Assembly (NCBI GenBank): GCA_002102555.1
Contig: MCFL01000002.1
Location: 992,001 to 1,056,000 of the forward strand
Reading direction: 5' to 3'
Origin: Catenaria anguillulae PL171
Lineage: Eukaryota; Blastocladiomycota; Blastocladiomycetes; Blastocladiales; Catenariaceae
DNA length: 64,000 nt
Positions 12,365 through 23,066 of this stretch are shown here, piece after piece; position 1 is the stretch's first letter, and each line of letters opens with the position of its first letter. Made by a program: the position numbers and the translations under genes. Under the pieces are notes generated by a model, which saw only the letters and a program-made list of their open reading frames with translations, made no database searches and was not told the DNA's origin.

Positions 12365-12658
12365 ATGACAAGTGACCCGCCTCGCAAGACGCTGATTCAA
12401 TCCTACTTGGCCCTGAGCCCCCGTCAAAGGCTCTACTTTGGCATTGGTGCGATTCCGATGTCTCCTGCCTCCAACTCGTTCATTACAATTAGCGGATGTT
12501 ATGTTCTGACCACTTTGTGTATGAACCTTTCAGGTGGTGTGGCTGTGTCGCTTGCAGGCATGGCATTCGCAGACTACTTGGAGCGCAATTCAGACTTGGC
12601 CATCAAGGGTAAGGTGGATGAGATCGCTGGGTCCCTCGATTCGACTCCCTCAAAGTGA
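12365..12658 (+). CDS. Small single-pass membrane protein, probably mitochondrial, unknown function
   Basis: Two exons (12365-12446, 12534-12658) splice in phase to 68 residues. The intron is 87 nt and its removal joins YFGIG to GVAVSLAGMAFADYLE, making one continuous hydrophobic helix of about 20 residues from two halves. That support for the splice is better than the unspliced frame, which inserts a polar, stop-free stretch. A basic N terminus (PRKTLIQSYLALSPRQRL) precedes the membrane segment and a charged C-terminal tail follows. This resembles small inner-membrane proteins of fungi. I cannot name a family. Confidence 0.55.
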   Translation: MTSDPPRKTLIQSYLALSPRQRLYFGIGAIPMSPASNSFITISGCYVLTTLCMNLSGGVAVSLAGMAFADYLERNSDLAIKGKVDEIAGSLDSTPSK

Positions 12659-12916
12659 CGCATGAGGTGTCTTGTCCGCATTTGTTTCCCAACATTTCAA
12701 TATATCAGCGTTGATCCATTTTGCTCTCCTCGGATGCCTTTAGCAGATCGTTCAACGCAATCCATGCCAGGTGCCAGTTGATTTCTCATCTCCATGCAAA
12801 CTTGACCACGTCGAGCAAATCATCCTTAGAACCATAGACGTCCTCGTTGTCCGCACCATCGCGAAATCACGCGCTCCAAAGGACCCATTTCAAATTGCTC
12901 CTCCACATAACACGCC

Positions 12917-14316
12917 ATGACGACGCCCAAGCTCGACGGCAAGCCGTCTCTCCTCATCCGGTGCTCTGCGGGCGGCGAAACCGACCCGCGCCTGTTCTAC
13001 AGCAGCACATACCGGACGTTTTTCCACGAGCGCAACACCATGAACAATCCGCCCGTCGAGCGCAAACTCAACACGCAGTTTCGTTGGAACGAGCCGGATC
13101 CGAGCCTAGTGCGCCGCAAGGTCCAAGCGGCAGGGTATCAGCGTAACTTGTTGCCGTGTTTTGATTACGACAAGGCTGTGGACGAGTATGAACACTTTCG
13201 GTATGGACACGGCAGTTTTTTTTGACCTCCATAGTTGACTGCACATTGCTGACTCCATGCCCGCTATTCGATGCACAAATGTAGCGATGACAACCACTTT
13301 GATACCGTCATGGGCAACAGCTACACGAAGCCACACGAGAAGCCCATGTTGCCGACGCGCGTGGGTGCCGATGGCCGTGCGCATCCCGTGGGAATTGCGC
13401 ATACACCAGAGTATAGCAAGTATCAACCGCTGCAGTCGGCCGCCGACGTCAAGCAAGATGGGGTATGACAATGTTGACTGCTTATGTGTTCGCGGCCTAT
13501 CAAGCGAGTCAATCCTTACCATTTCATGCGTTTCACATGCAGAAATGGAACGTGTTCGAGTCCACCATGAAGGCCAGCTACAAAACCAACGCCATGTTCC
13601 CGCACCTGGACGAATCCGGACACGTCAAAGTGACAGGCAAAGACCACGAGTCTGGCTGGGTGCGCGACCGGTCGCACGACCTAGCCGGCCTGAGCGACCA
13701 CCTGACCAACCTGGAGCGCGGTATTCAATCCGTGACGCTGGCCAACTCGATGGCGCGCCACCGCCAACGGTCGTATCGCGTGACGCAACTGGGCACCACG
13801 GGCTACAACCGGTCCGACGCCGTCGTGCCCGAATCCGACTCGTCGCACGCATACCCGATCCCACCGCTGTCGCTCGAACGCCTGCGCAAGACCAACCCAG
13901 AGGAACACGCCTTCTTTACACACTCGCCCGCCAACCGCGACCCAACCCTGGTACTGACCAACAATGGCAAGCAGCAACCCACGGCCGCCATTCACAACAC
14001 GCCCGACCCGGCCTTACTGTCCGCCATGCAATTCCGCACCTGGGAAACATCCTATTCTGCGAGCTACGATCCGCGCGCGTCCACAAAGCTCGACATTGGC
14101 CCGCCCGCGTCGCCCATTCGCGTCAATCGCGCCCACGGGTTGCATTCCGGGTACACAATGTCCAACAAATTTGAGTTTGAGCCCATGGTCAAGGCCGGTG
14201 AGGCTCTGCGCGGGCCCGCGGGCAAGGACGGTGCGGATCCCAGAGGAATTGCAGATGGGATGCAGAGGATGGCCGCAGAGAGCAGGGACAGGTCGGTTGC
14301 AAAGCAGAGGGTCTAA
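12917..14316 (+). CDS. SAXO4/PPP1R32-like axonemal microtubule protein
   Basis: Three exons (12917-13200, 13285-13462, 13543-14316) splice in phase to 411 residues. The first 150 residues align with human PPP1R32/SAXO4 as I recall it: IRCSAGGETDPRLFYSSTYR compares with VKMSSGGYTDPLKFYATSYC, and YQRNLLPCF followed by NHFDTVMGNSYTKPHE compares with YKSNFQPVV and DHFQSVASQSYRPLE. The rest carries family-style short blocks (GYNRSD, TSYSASYDPR, GYTMSNKFEFEP) separated by polar linkers. These proteins bind the doublet microtubules of cilia and flagella. There is no signal peptide or membrane segment. In this genome it would belong to the zoospore flagellum. Orthology rests on the N-terminal third; the C-terminal blocks support the general microtubule-decorating type. 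Confidence 0.72.
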
Positions 14317-14906
14317 GGCGGGCTATGCTAAGCACGGTTGGGGACTCGTCGGCTAACAAAACTACGTGGTGACTAGGTCTATGCTTGTTTTGTCTCGTTT
14401 CTTGACTTGTTCTTGTTCTTGGTCGGTTCTTTTCGTTTCAGTGTTTTGAAAACAATCGGGCTATTTTCTCATAGACAATCCCCAACCAGCGGCCGCGTGT
14501 GCGCGATTGTCAGCGATGGCAGAGCACGAAGATGAAAAAGTGACGGGCGAAATCCAGCTCCGCAGGTCTATTGAAAGTGTATGTAAGCAACAAGAAGAAA
14601 ACAGGAAACTTGAGCATGTTGGGAAAAGAGGGCGAGAAGGGCAAAAAAAAACTGGCAAGTATTGCGTCATGCACGCTCGTTGGCAAAGCGACATGGCAAA
14701 GTCAACACGAGTGAGCGACGGGCGTGAAAGCGCATGTATATGCTGGCTGGGAAGGAGAAACACACGAGTGGTCTTGCGCGAAATTTGCTGAATACACGAA
14801 GTAGGAGTGGGGTGCATGTGGGTGTGATGTATGACGCGGGAAAAAAAAAGCAGAGTTTGGGAGAGGGAACGAGGAAACAAGGAGAAAGAAGAAATGAAAA
14901 GATCAA
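14317..14906. other. Intergenic spacer between convergent 3' ends
   Basis: Presumed 3' UTRs of the SAXO4-like and tyrosinase genes, with A-rich stretches. ORFs here are Phe/Ser/Leu-rich shadows without motifs. Confidence 0.5.
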
Positions 14907-16774
14907 TCAAACAACCGACGCCATCAAACTCACCGCCGTCGCCAACACACCAGCCATGCCGACGGACCATCTCGTCATGGCCGCTGACGGGCGGTCAAAC
15001 ACGGTACTGCCCGACCTTGTCGAGTTCTTGTCCGAGCCACCAGCACCCCTGGTTGCAGGATCCGCCAGATTGCCCGGCGGCGGGCCCGCAACCTTTGGAT
15101 CCGCGTACACGTAATCCGACACGCCGTCTGCGCCCCATACGTCCTGGTGGCGGATGCGCCATGGGTGCATTTCGTCGTCAATCATGTGTCCGCGGAGTCG
15201 CAGTCCAGAGCGTGTGGCGACAACGCCGGGCAAATCGGCCATGCCATTGAGATCCGAGGTGCGTGGGCGCCAGCACGAAGCGACTTGGCAGGAGTGTTGC
15301 TTTTGCCACAAATAAAAGAGGCGCTCGACATTGTTGTGGTGAAGGAGAAAGACTGGATCAAGGATCGAGTACCGAACTGAAAAAGCACATAGCGGGGTCA
15401 AAACAATGATGCGCGGCAGCTACTTGAAGAAGAAAACAAAAAAAAGAGTACCATTCAACATGGTTCCACCAATCCATCGATGCACATCGTTATGCATGCC
15501 ACCAAACGGGCCACCGCCCATCCTTCGATGCCGCCCGGAATCCACGCAGGGCGTTGGACGCAAACGCACCCACAAACTTTGCGGAATCAAATGGCGCAAC
15601 GTCGTACTCGGTCAAGTCCATCATCAATGCAACCTGCTCTGCCGTTGGCAACCGCACATTGGTGGCATTCCCCAGGGCACGCTGGACAAACGTGGTTCCC
15701 AACCCAAGTCGCTGCGGATACTCCCATTTCGATGTGCACGCCGACGACCCCGAGTTGGTCGAGCAAAATGGGCCCGACGGCACTGCGCTGCCCCTTGCCA
15801 AGTCGCCCGAAGGACCCACATACTTGTCAGTGAACAATGGGTACGGACTGGCCGCCGACGGACGGAACGACCTGAGCCAGGCCAAATTCGGGTGATCCGT
15901 GGATAACTGGAAGCTGGCCGCCGGCCGCATCAATGGTCCAGTCCCAATACGGCAACCCAAAGCTCTCGTCGCCCAGGATCTTTTCAAACAGCCTCTCAAA
16001 GATGCGCACATAGACTCGATGCCAGGTCAAGAAGGCAGGGGACGAATGAGCCGACGTGCGCGGACTTGCACCGGGCATGCCTCCCGACGTGTTGAGAAAG
16101 GTCATGGCGTGCGTCAGCGACATGTGGTCCCAGATGCGCAGGGCTTTGAGACCCATGGCGGCGGAAACAAAGCGGGACCAGTCGGCTGGGTGCAAATCAC
16201 GGAACTCGCGGCGCGTGGCGCGCTGACGGTCCGCACCGGATCCGGGGCGCTGAATGGTAATGGGAACAGTGAGCACACCAACGCGCTCATTCCCGCGGGT
16301 CACAATGCACTGTGCAGTGAAGTCGCCGGCACCGGCAAAGGTAAACTCGACGACGCGGCCGACGCAGGGGCTAACAAAGGGCATGCCTGCAATGGTGCAT
16401 GCTGCGGGCTGGGGCGGTGTGTTTGGCTGCGGCGAGAATGTCCAAGTGAAAACGAAGGGCTCCGAGTCAATGGACGGGTTGTTGCGGTTGGAAAGGTCGA
16501 GGTTGGGTGGGGCCGCAGAAAAGATGACTGGCCAAGAGGCAGGGACGGGCGCAGAGTGCCAGACAGTGAAACCGTTGGCGCGCGGGCCGGCATCGGTAAG
16601 CGTGTTGGGAAGAGTGAACGCTGGAGCGGCCGAGGAAGACGTTGTTGGAGACGAAGATTGGCGTGGAGCAGTTGCTGAGGAGGACTGCGGAGCGGCAAGA
16701 GCGGTGGTGGCAGCCAAGGCCAGAGCGGCCAAGAGCAGCCGCATCAGCGGCGTCAAAGAAGCAGCGGGCACCAT
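14907..16774 (-). CDS. Secreted or surface tyrosinase (type 3 copper oxidase), with apparent frame slips
   Basis: Tyrosinase oxidises monophenols and diphenols toward melanin. A signal peptide (LLLAALALAATTALAA) is followed by a Ser/Thr/Pro-rich stretch and a beta-sandwich-like segment of about 140 residues (through VLTVPITIQR), then the catalytic domain. The CuA ligands fit THAMTFL and HSSPAFLTWHR; FGLPYWDWT is the conserved follow-on. CuB fits MHNDVHRWIGG and DPVFLLHHNNVERLFYLW. Exons are 15452-16774 and 14907-15376 with a 75 nt intron between the two CuB histidine blocks. Within exon 1 the conserved frame changes near 15515 (one G apparently missing in a G-rich run) and near 15920 (one base apparently extra). 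The C terminus ends in a hydrophobic segment (WSVGMAGVLATAVSLMASVV) after a small-residue region, suggesting a GPI signal or membrane anchor. The start is the ATG immediately before the signal peptide; an upstream in-frame ATG would bury it. Confidence 0.85.
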
Positions 16775-17432
16775 GCTGGCAATAAGTTTGTCTAGAAAGA
16801 AACGGAGGGGGGTATCAAGCAATCGGCCGTCTATCGAAAACCACTCGGGGGCCAGGCCAAGGAGGTGCTGGCTCGTCTTGGGTGTTGCTCGGGAACAGGG
16901 CACTTGGGGGGGGGGGGAAGGAGAGGCTTGCTTAGTGGGGGAGAGGTGGGCGGGCAGGCGAGACGAGCGACTGGAGGTTGATGTCAATGCTCTCACTGGC
17001 AGTTGGCGTTGGCGGTGCTTCCTTTCCTAGCATTGGCTCATTATCTCATTATCATGCATCTTTGCCATTTCCTGTTTCTGAGGATATCTTTCTCTTGAGT
17101 CGTTCTTTACCTTTGTTCTACAGACCTTCCAGAACACGCCACCCGACTGAACTAACCGATCGCCCCCCCCCCCCCGTCCCTCCGATTGGTTTCGGCCTTC
17201 AAGGCCTCTGCAGTCAAGCATGGTCATCGCCATGAAAGCTTTGATGTTCATACTTTGATAGGGCAGACGCACATGAATGCTTTGGCTGCGTTCCTTGCCG
17301 GCGACCACGCAACACACCTCGCGCACTTGCTCTGCACAACCCACTTGGGCACTTCAACATCTCTTCAGCTGCCTCTCGGCACCCACCTCGTTGACCCCAC
17401 CCCCTCGTTGATCAACCTCGTACTTTTCCGTT
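16775..17432. other. Divergent promoter region (tyrosinase / histone deacetylase) with G12 and C13 tracts
   Basis: Spacer between two outward-facing genes. It contains a run of 12 G (16906-16917) and a run of 13 C (17163-17175) on the same strand about 245 bases apart. No coding signal. Confidence 0.6.
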
Positions 17433-18995
17433 ATGGCTGCTTCCTCCTCGCTCATCAACCCGCTCGCGCCCTCGGCCACCCCGGGTGCCAACAACAAAGT
17501 CGTCGCCTACTACTACGATCGTATGCTTCTCCTCCTCCTTTCTCCCTTGCGTTGGTTTGCGCTCGACTCACACAATTCAACAATTATTCCAGCCGACGTG
17601 GGCAACTACCACTACGCCCCGGGCCACCCAATGAAACCCCACCGGATCCGCATGACCCACTCGCTCATCATGAACTATGGCCTCTACAAGCACATGCAAG
17701 TGTACCGCCCGAAACCGGCCACCCGCGACGAAATCACCCGCTTCCACACGGACGAGTACATTGACTTTTTGTACCGCGTCACGCCCGACAACATGGACCT
17801 GTACGCCAAGCATGCGCAAAAGTTTAACGTGGGCGAAGATTGTCCCGTGTTTGATGGGCTCTTTGACTACTCGTCCATTTCGTGTGGCGGGTCGCTCGAG
17901 GGCGCCCAGCGCCTCAACCAAGGGTACTGCGACATTGCCGTCAACTGGGCAGGTGGGTTGCATCATGCCAAGAAATCCGAGGCGAGTGGCTTTTGCTACG
18001 TTAACGACATTGTCGTCGGCATCTTGGAACTGCTGCGCATCCACCAGCGCGTGCTCTACATTGACATTGATGTGCATCATGGCGATGGCGTCGAAGAGGC
18101 ATTTTACACCACGGATCGCGTCATGACGGTTTCGTTTCACAAGTTTGGCGAGTTTTTCCCCGGCACGGGTGATCTCAGGGACATTGGTGCGGCCGCGGGC
18201 AAGTACTACTCGCTCAACTTTCCGCTCCGTGACGGCATTGACGACAACACGTACAAGAGCGTGTTTGAGCCCGTCATTGACAAGGTCATTGAGTGGTACA
18301 AGCCCGGCGTCATTGTGCTGCAGTGCGGAGCAGACAGTTTGTCTGGCGATCGACTCGGCAGGTTCAACTTGAGCATGGAGGGCCACGGCAATTGCGTCAA
18401 GTATGTGAAAAAGTTCAACTTGCCCGTGCTCATGTTGGGCGGCGGTGGGTATACCATCAAGAACGTGTGCCGGACATGGACATATGAGACGAGTGTGGCC
18501 GTGGGCGTGGATTTGGATCGCAGTACGCTTTTTTTTCCCTTTTTCTCTCTTGCATTTGGTTTGTGTCTTTATACTCACCCCGTGTTTCACCTGAACTTGA
18601 TAGATCTGCCACACAATGACTACTACGACTACTTTGGTCCCGAATACAAACTCGACGTGCCCTCGAGCAACATTGACAACTTCAACACGCCCGAATACCT
18701 CGACAAGATCAAGGCGCGCGTGTTTGACAACCTGCGCAACCTGCAACACGCGCCATCGGTCCAGCTGCAGCCCGTGCCCTACGACCCGGACCACGAGGAT
18801 CCCATCAAGGCCGCCTTGGACGCACAAGATCCAGATGTGCGCGTGGGCCAAGCGCTGGCCGATGCCTTGACAATGGGCGCAAACGGCGGTCAGGCGCTGC
18901 CCGACACGGAGGTGAATGGCGAGCGGGTCACGGGCAGGGTGTATGAGCGGGATTATTCGGCGAGCGCGGGCGAGGACGCCATGCAGGTGGATTAG
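17433..18995 (+). CDS. RPD3: Class I histone deacetylase (Rpd3/HDAC1 type)
   Basis: Zinc-dependent lysine deacetylase of Sin3-type co-repressor complexes in the nucleus. Exons 17433-17520, 17593-18522 and 18604-18995 splice in phase to 469 residues, the usual length of the family. The whole catalytic domain is present: [19 protein letters not shown], the histidine pair in [20 protein letters not shown], zinc ligands in [54 protein letters not shown] and the GGGGYT tyrosine loop, then the [10 protein letters not shown] block restored by splicing intron 2. The C-terminal tail of about 80 residues is acidic and ends in AGEDAMQVD. The start has a short Ser/Ala-rich leader before [10 protein letters not shown] 502-codon open frame on the opposite strand is a codon-bias shadow. 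Confidence 0.96.
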   Translation: MAASSSLINPLAPSATPGANNKVVAYYYDRMLLLLLSPLRWFALDSHNSTIIPADVGNYHYAPGHPMKPHRIRMTHSLIMNYGLYKHMQVYRPKPATRDEITRFHTDEYIDFLYRVTPDNMDLYAKHAQKFNVGEDCPVFDGLFDYSSISCGGSLEGAQRLNQGYCDIAVNWAGGLHHAKKSEASGFCYVNDIVVGILELLRIHQRVLYIDIDVHHGDGVEEAFYTTDRVMTVSFHKFGEFFPGTGDLRDIGAAAGKYYSLNFPLRDGIDDNTYKSVFEPVIDKVIEWYKPGVIVLQCGADSLSGDRLGRFNLSMEGHGNCVKYVKKFNLPVLMLGGGGYTIKNVCRTWTYETSVAVGVDLDRSTLFFPFFSLAFGLCLYTHPVFHLNLIDLPHNDYYDYFGPEYKLDVPSSNIDNFNTPEYLDKIKARVFDNLRNLQHAPSVQLQPVPYDPDHEDPIKAALDAQDPDVRVGQALADALTMGANGGQALPDTEVNGERVTGRVYERDYSASAGEDAMQVD

Positions 18996-19214
18996 GTTGT
19001 TGAGGGTTGCGTTGCCGGGTTGGAGTGTTGTATTTGCGATCGCGTTCATGTGTGTGGACGTTTTGTATTTATTGCTTCGATACATATTGATTCAGTTTGC
19101 CTTATTGTCACACTTGGTTCATGGTTCAAGGAAAAAGAAGAAATTACATTGCAGATTCCACATTTCCTTAAATATTCCAACCAGGATACCCTGTGCCCCA
19201 AAACGACAAACGGC

Positions 19215-20189
19215 TCAAATATACTCCTTGTGCACCCTCGCAAACGGCCTGGGCGCCGGAAACTCGCTGGGGCTCGGCCACTCCAACTGTGGCTCCTTGT
19301 GTGCCACGGGCACTGGCGGCGGCCGTGCGGGCTGAGCAACCACGGGTGCCGGCGGCGCCGCACGTGCGACGGGCGGGCTTGCAGGTGTCCCGCGGCGTGC
19401 GGGCGGCGGCGGCGGGGGAGCGCGTCGCGATCCTGGCGGCGATTTCACACCGTTGGCTTGCGGCGGCGTCGGTGGCGATGGAGTGGCGGCAGCGGCAGCG
19501 GGTGGGGGCGGAGGACGAGCAGGCGGACCAGCGTTGGATGAAACTGCGGCAGGAGGTGGCGGGGGACGGGCAGGCGGCCCGTTCGAGGTGGATGATTGCA
19601 TGCCAGCAGGCATTGGCGGCGGGCGAGATGGTGAAGAAGCAGCCGAAGAAGCGGACGACGTGTTGGATGCGAGTCCCTTTGGGATTGACGGCGACTGACG
19701 CATCCCGCCACCGAATCCGGGAAGTGCAACCGGCGCGGGAGCAGTGGATGAAGATGCCGTCGTTGCAGGCACGGGCGGTGGACCTTGGAGGGGCTTTGGC
19801 GGGGATGGGGAGCTCCCTGTGGACGACCCGCCACCAGATGGACCCGACGTGCTTGTCTTGCGCAACTGTACTCCGGCCAGCATGGAGCCAATGTTGAGCA
19901 TGCCGCCACCAGGAGGCGCTGGTGCGGCAGCGGCAGCACCTGAGGGACGCGATCCGCCACCGCTTGGACCCGACGATGCAGAGGACCCCGAGGACCCGCC
20001 GCCCGCAATGGCGACGAGTGGCGATGAGCGGTCGTTGGTGACTGCCTTCTTGAGCCGGGCACCCTTTTGGATGGAGGCGAGCAGCGCACCGCGATCACCG
20101 CCGCCTGCACCTGGAGGAGGGCCGCTGGGCATGGGGGCGGGCGGCGGCGGCGGGCCGGGCGGCGGGGGAGGCGGAGGAGGACCAGCCAT
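19215..20189 (-). CDS. Verprolin/WIP-like actin regulator with WH2 domain
   Basis: A single exon of 324 residues. The N terminus is poly-proline (MAGPPPPPPPPGPPPPPAP), followed by a WH2 actin-binding motif (GDRGALLASIQKGARLKKAV, the LKK being the hallmark), a second LKK-less amphipathic segment (GGMLNIGSMLAGVQLRK), long Pro-rich SH3-ligand stretches, and a C terminus (EWPSPSEFPAPRPFARVHKEY) that resembles the WASP-binding tail of WIP (SDLPPPEPYVQTTKSY). Family members bind actin and WASP/Las17 and promote Arp2/3-dependent actin assembly at endocytic sites. The start was set at the ATG before the first proline run; the open frame extends 25 codons further without another ATG context as good. 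An opposite-strand Gly-rich frame is a shadow. Confidence 0.82.
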   Translation of the reverse strand: MAGPPPPPPPPGPPPPPAPMPSGPPPGAGGGDRGALLASIQKGARLKKAVTNDRSSPLVAIAGGGSSGSSASSGPSGGGSRPSGAAAAAPAPPGGGMLNIGSMLAGVQLRKTSTSGPSGGGSSTGSSPSPPKPLQGPPPVPATTASSSTAPAPVALPGFGGGMRQSPSIPKGLASNTSSASSAASSPSRPPPMPAGMQSSTSNGPPARPPPPPAAVSSNAGPPARPPPPPAAAAATPSPPTPPQANGVKSPPGSRRAPPPPPPARRGTPASPPVARAAPPAPVVAQPARPPPVPVAHKEPQLEWPSPSEFPAPRPFARVHKEYI

Positions 20190-20718
20190 GGTGGTGAAGT
20201 GATTGACTTGTGTGTGTGCTGTACGGTCGTGGTCGTGGATATCGGCTGACGTTGTCTTGGGCATTCATGCTTTGCTTGCACGTCAAAGTGAGATGAAGAG
20301 GACCAGAAGCCAACCGAGTCTTGGCATGTGTGGCGCTCAAGACCGCGTCCCGCACGTGGTCAGTCACGTGCTGGCTCTTGCGGTCATTGATACGCGCACC
20401 CTTGCGGTTTTTTCCAGTGGTGCGGTGCAGTCGAGGTACACCGCAGCTGTTTCCGGCCATGATCGATTGTGCCACGGCCACTGGTTTCCGCTTCGATCTG
20501 GCCAATGCCGCCAACCACAGGCATAATATGGACTTGCCGCAGGTTTGCCGACAGCCGATAGCATGAGACAGCAGCCGGCCTGCGTGCGGTCGATCCGGGA
20601 TCTGATTCATGTCCATGTCCATGTCCATGTCCACACCTGCCCAAAACCTGCTTGCAACCCCTCATGCCTATCCCTCTCAACATCTGCCAGTGATCCACCT
20701 CGACCTTTGACCGCAACC
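20190..20718. other. Divergent promoter region with a (GTCCAT)n tract
   Basis: Spacer between the verprolin-like gene and the next plus-strand gene. It includes a short hexanucleotide repeat around 20606-20630. No gene recognised. Confidence 0.5.
20606..20630 (+). repeat. Short GTCCAT hexanucleotide tandem repeat
   Basis: About four units of GTCCAT in the intergenic DNA upstream of the propeller-like membrane protein. A minor microsatellite. Confidence 0.7.
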
Positions 20719-22555
20719 ATGTATGTAATGAAACCCCAGCATCCACTCGTATTGCTGGCCCTCCTTGCCGCCACGCTGGCCTTGCTGGCCTCAACCGCGG
20801 ACGCACGTACCCTCTACGTCGATGCTGCCCGCGTCTACCTGCCCAAATTGCGTCGTCTGCTCTCCTTTGGCGGTTTTCTCAACCAGCAACAGCAAGACAC
20901 AATTGTCTCGTTGGATTTGTCGACAACATGGAAAATCTCGGCCCCGGCCATGACCGTGCTGCCCACGGGCCTCGGCGAGCCCAACGCGGCCCTGATTCCC
21001 CATGTCACAAAGTCGGACGACGGCACCTACACCATTTCGCTGTACCCATCACTCCCGCCCGCACAGGGTAAGCCGCCCAAGCAGTACAAGATTACGACAA
21101 AAGATGGTGTCAAGCTCGACTCGATTGTGCCGAGCGACGTACCGGCCAATGCTTGGGCGACCGTGTTCCCGTGCTTTTCGAGCACGGCTTCCGTCTTGTC
21201 TGAACTCTTCAACGATCAAGGTGTGTCCGGCGATGCCACGGGATTTTTCTTTGGAGGCTATCCAAAGGGAACAAACGACACGTCCAAGGCGAATGCCACC
21301 GACACTACGGCCGAAATCAATGCGCGCAATTCGGGCAACCTTGTCACTGCGCTCCCAACCGGCTCGCGCAATCCGCCGCCGTCTTCTGCCTGTGCCCTCG
21401 GATACATCGCCCCGAAAAAGGTCTTTATGCAACGCGCACCAGGATCCACGGCTGGCGCCAAAAATGTCGCCGTTTTGAATCTGCTCAACATGCAATGGAC
21501 CGACGTACGTTCCCGCAGGCACCTTATGTACCATTATCATTGTATTCTTCCCTGACATTTTCTCCACTTGTTTTGATTTCTGAGTACGCTGGCACATATC
21601 CTGACGCGTCCCGCCGCGGCAACCAATTCCTGCCCTACACATCGGCGTCTGGCCGCACCTATGCGCTGTCTGTTGGCAGTTCGTATCGCATCGGCGGCAA
21701 CGGACAAATTTTCAGCTCCATCTGGTACTCTGACCTCGACGGTGAAAAGCCCTGGGTCAATGCGACCGTGAAAAACGATCCCCAGATCATGTATCGTCAC
21801 GGCGCAGTGGTCGTGGACGACCAGCTTGTTGTGGTGGGCCACACGGACGATGTGTCGGCGGCGCAAGCAGCTACGGCAGCTGCCGTGTTCAAGATTGTCG
21901 AGACGAGCCCGGGCACGTTGGAGTTTCAGGCCGCAGATGAGTTTGTGCCAAAGCTGTCGAGTACCGCGGGAGGCGCAAATGGGGGCAGTGGTGAAGGGGC
22001 GGCAAAGACTGGACCGAGTATGGCTGTGATTGCCGGTGGAGCCGTTGTTGGAGTCGTTTTGCTTGCCGGGGTACGCTCAGTTTTCCACTTTGATGCCTTG
22101 CCCGATCCACGACTAAATCTGGCTCGTCTGGTCAACCCATGCAGGCTGGATTCTTCTTGTACCGTCGCCGCCAACAAGCATCCGCGCCAAAAGACACGTC
22201 TTACCCTCCTCCTCCCGACCACGTCAACCCCCCGCCCAGGCCGGCCAGTCCTGTCGACCCGGCCGCGGCCGAGCTCGACGACCTGCTCTTTTCCACCAAC
22301 CACGCGCAGCATCAGCAACAACCATGGAACGCAACGCCGTACCAAGCGCACGCACAATCGCCGCCACCGCCGCCCATGGCCATGTCGGATTACCCGCCGG
22401 CGTTGCCGCAGCCTGATATGATGGTGGACCCAAAGTTACAAGCCGTGTTGGATGCCAAGGATGGCGCAAACAGTGGGTGGGAGCAGCAGCATGGGAATTG
22501 GCAAGGGGCTGCAGGGAATCACGCCGGGCCAGCGACCTTGAAGCCGTTTCCGTAA
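20719..22555 (+). CDS. Type I membrane protein with kelch/galactose-oxidase-like ectodomain
   Basis: Exons 20719-21504, 21585-22070 and 22145-22555 splice in phase to 560 residues. The start MYVMKPQHP precedes a signal peptide (LVLLALLAATLALLASTADA). The ectodomain has propeller-like strands typical of fungal kelch-type surface proteins: TLYVDAARVYLPKL, a DLSTTWKISAPAMTVLPTG block, NVAVLNLLNMQWTD, and RHGAVVVDDQLVVVGHTDD. A Gly-rich stalk leads to one transmembrane helix (SMAVIAGGAVVGVVLLAGAGFFLY), created precisely by splicing intron 2, then basic RRR and a Pro/Gln-rich cytoplasmic tail of about 130 residues. The topology suggests a cell-surface sensor or adhesion protein. The specific ligand cannot be inferred. 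The repeat count of the propeller is not clear by eye. Confidence 0.72.
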
Positions 22556-23066
22556 GTAGTAGATGGCGTGTGATGATGTACCATGTAGATTTGTCATTTT
22601 TGCTTTTGAATTTTCTTGCGGCATTGGTCTCAATGTTTTTGGTCCATCTTTCAAACGTGCGTAATACATTCATTGATTTTTCGAGAAACGGCTTCTCGCC
22701 TATGCCTCAGGCCTAAGGTTGAAGCACGTCAGCAGGCACCGTGCCAGATGAAAAGTAAATGTTTCATTTTATGGACAGCACTGCAAACGATTCAATTCGA
22801 TGGAAATGGACCTTTGTGTGGCAAATGCTTTGAGAGACTGGAGGAGGGAGGGGGGGGGGGTAGGTAAGGAAACACAGATAACAGCAAGACTTGTGGGAAA
22901 ACAATGAGTAAAAAGCCCGAGCGCTATGTACAAAGCAATCCTCGACGGCCACAGGGAATTCAAGGCAAAGAGAAAAGACAAGGTAGACAGCAAAACAATC
23001 AATAAATCAACCGGATCCAGGGGGTGCGCAACACGGGCTCGACCCTCGTACCCACCCGCTGTTTGC
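22556..23066. other. Intergenic spacer between convergent 3' ends, with a G11 tract
   Basis: Presumed 3' UTRs. A run of 11 G lies at 22850-22860. No gene recognised. Confidence 0.5.

Noticed and set aside
17577-19085. 502-codon open frame opposite the histone deacetylase gene
   Set aside because: It spans the deacetylase introns and has no domain pattern (Val/His/Ala-rich). It arises from GC-rich codon usage on the coding strand.
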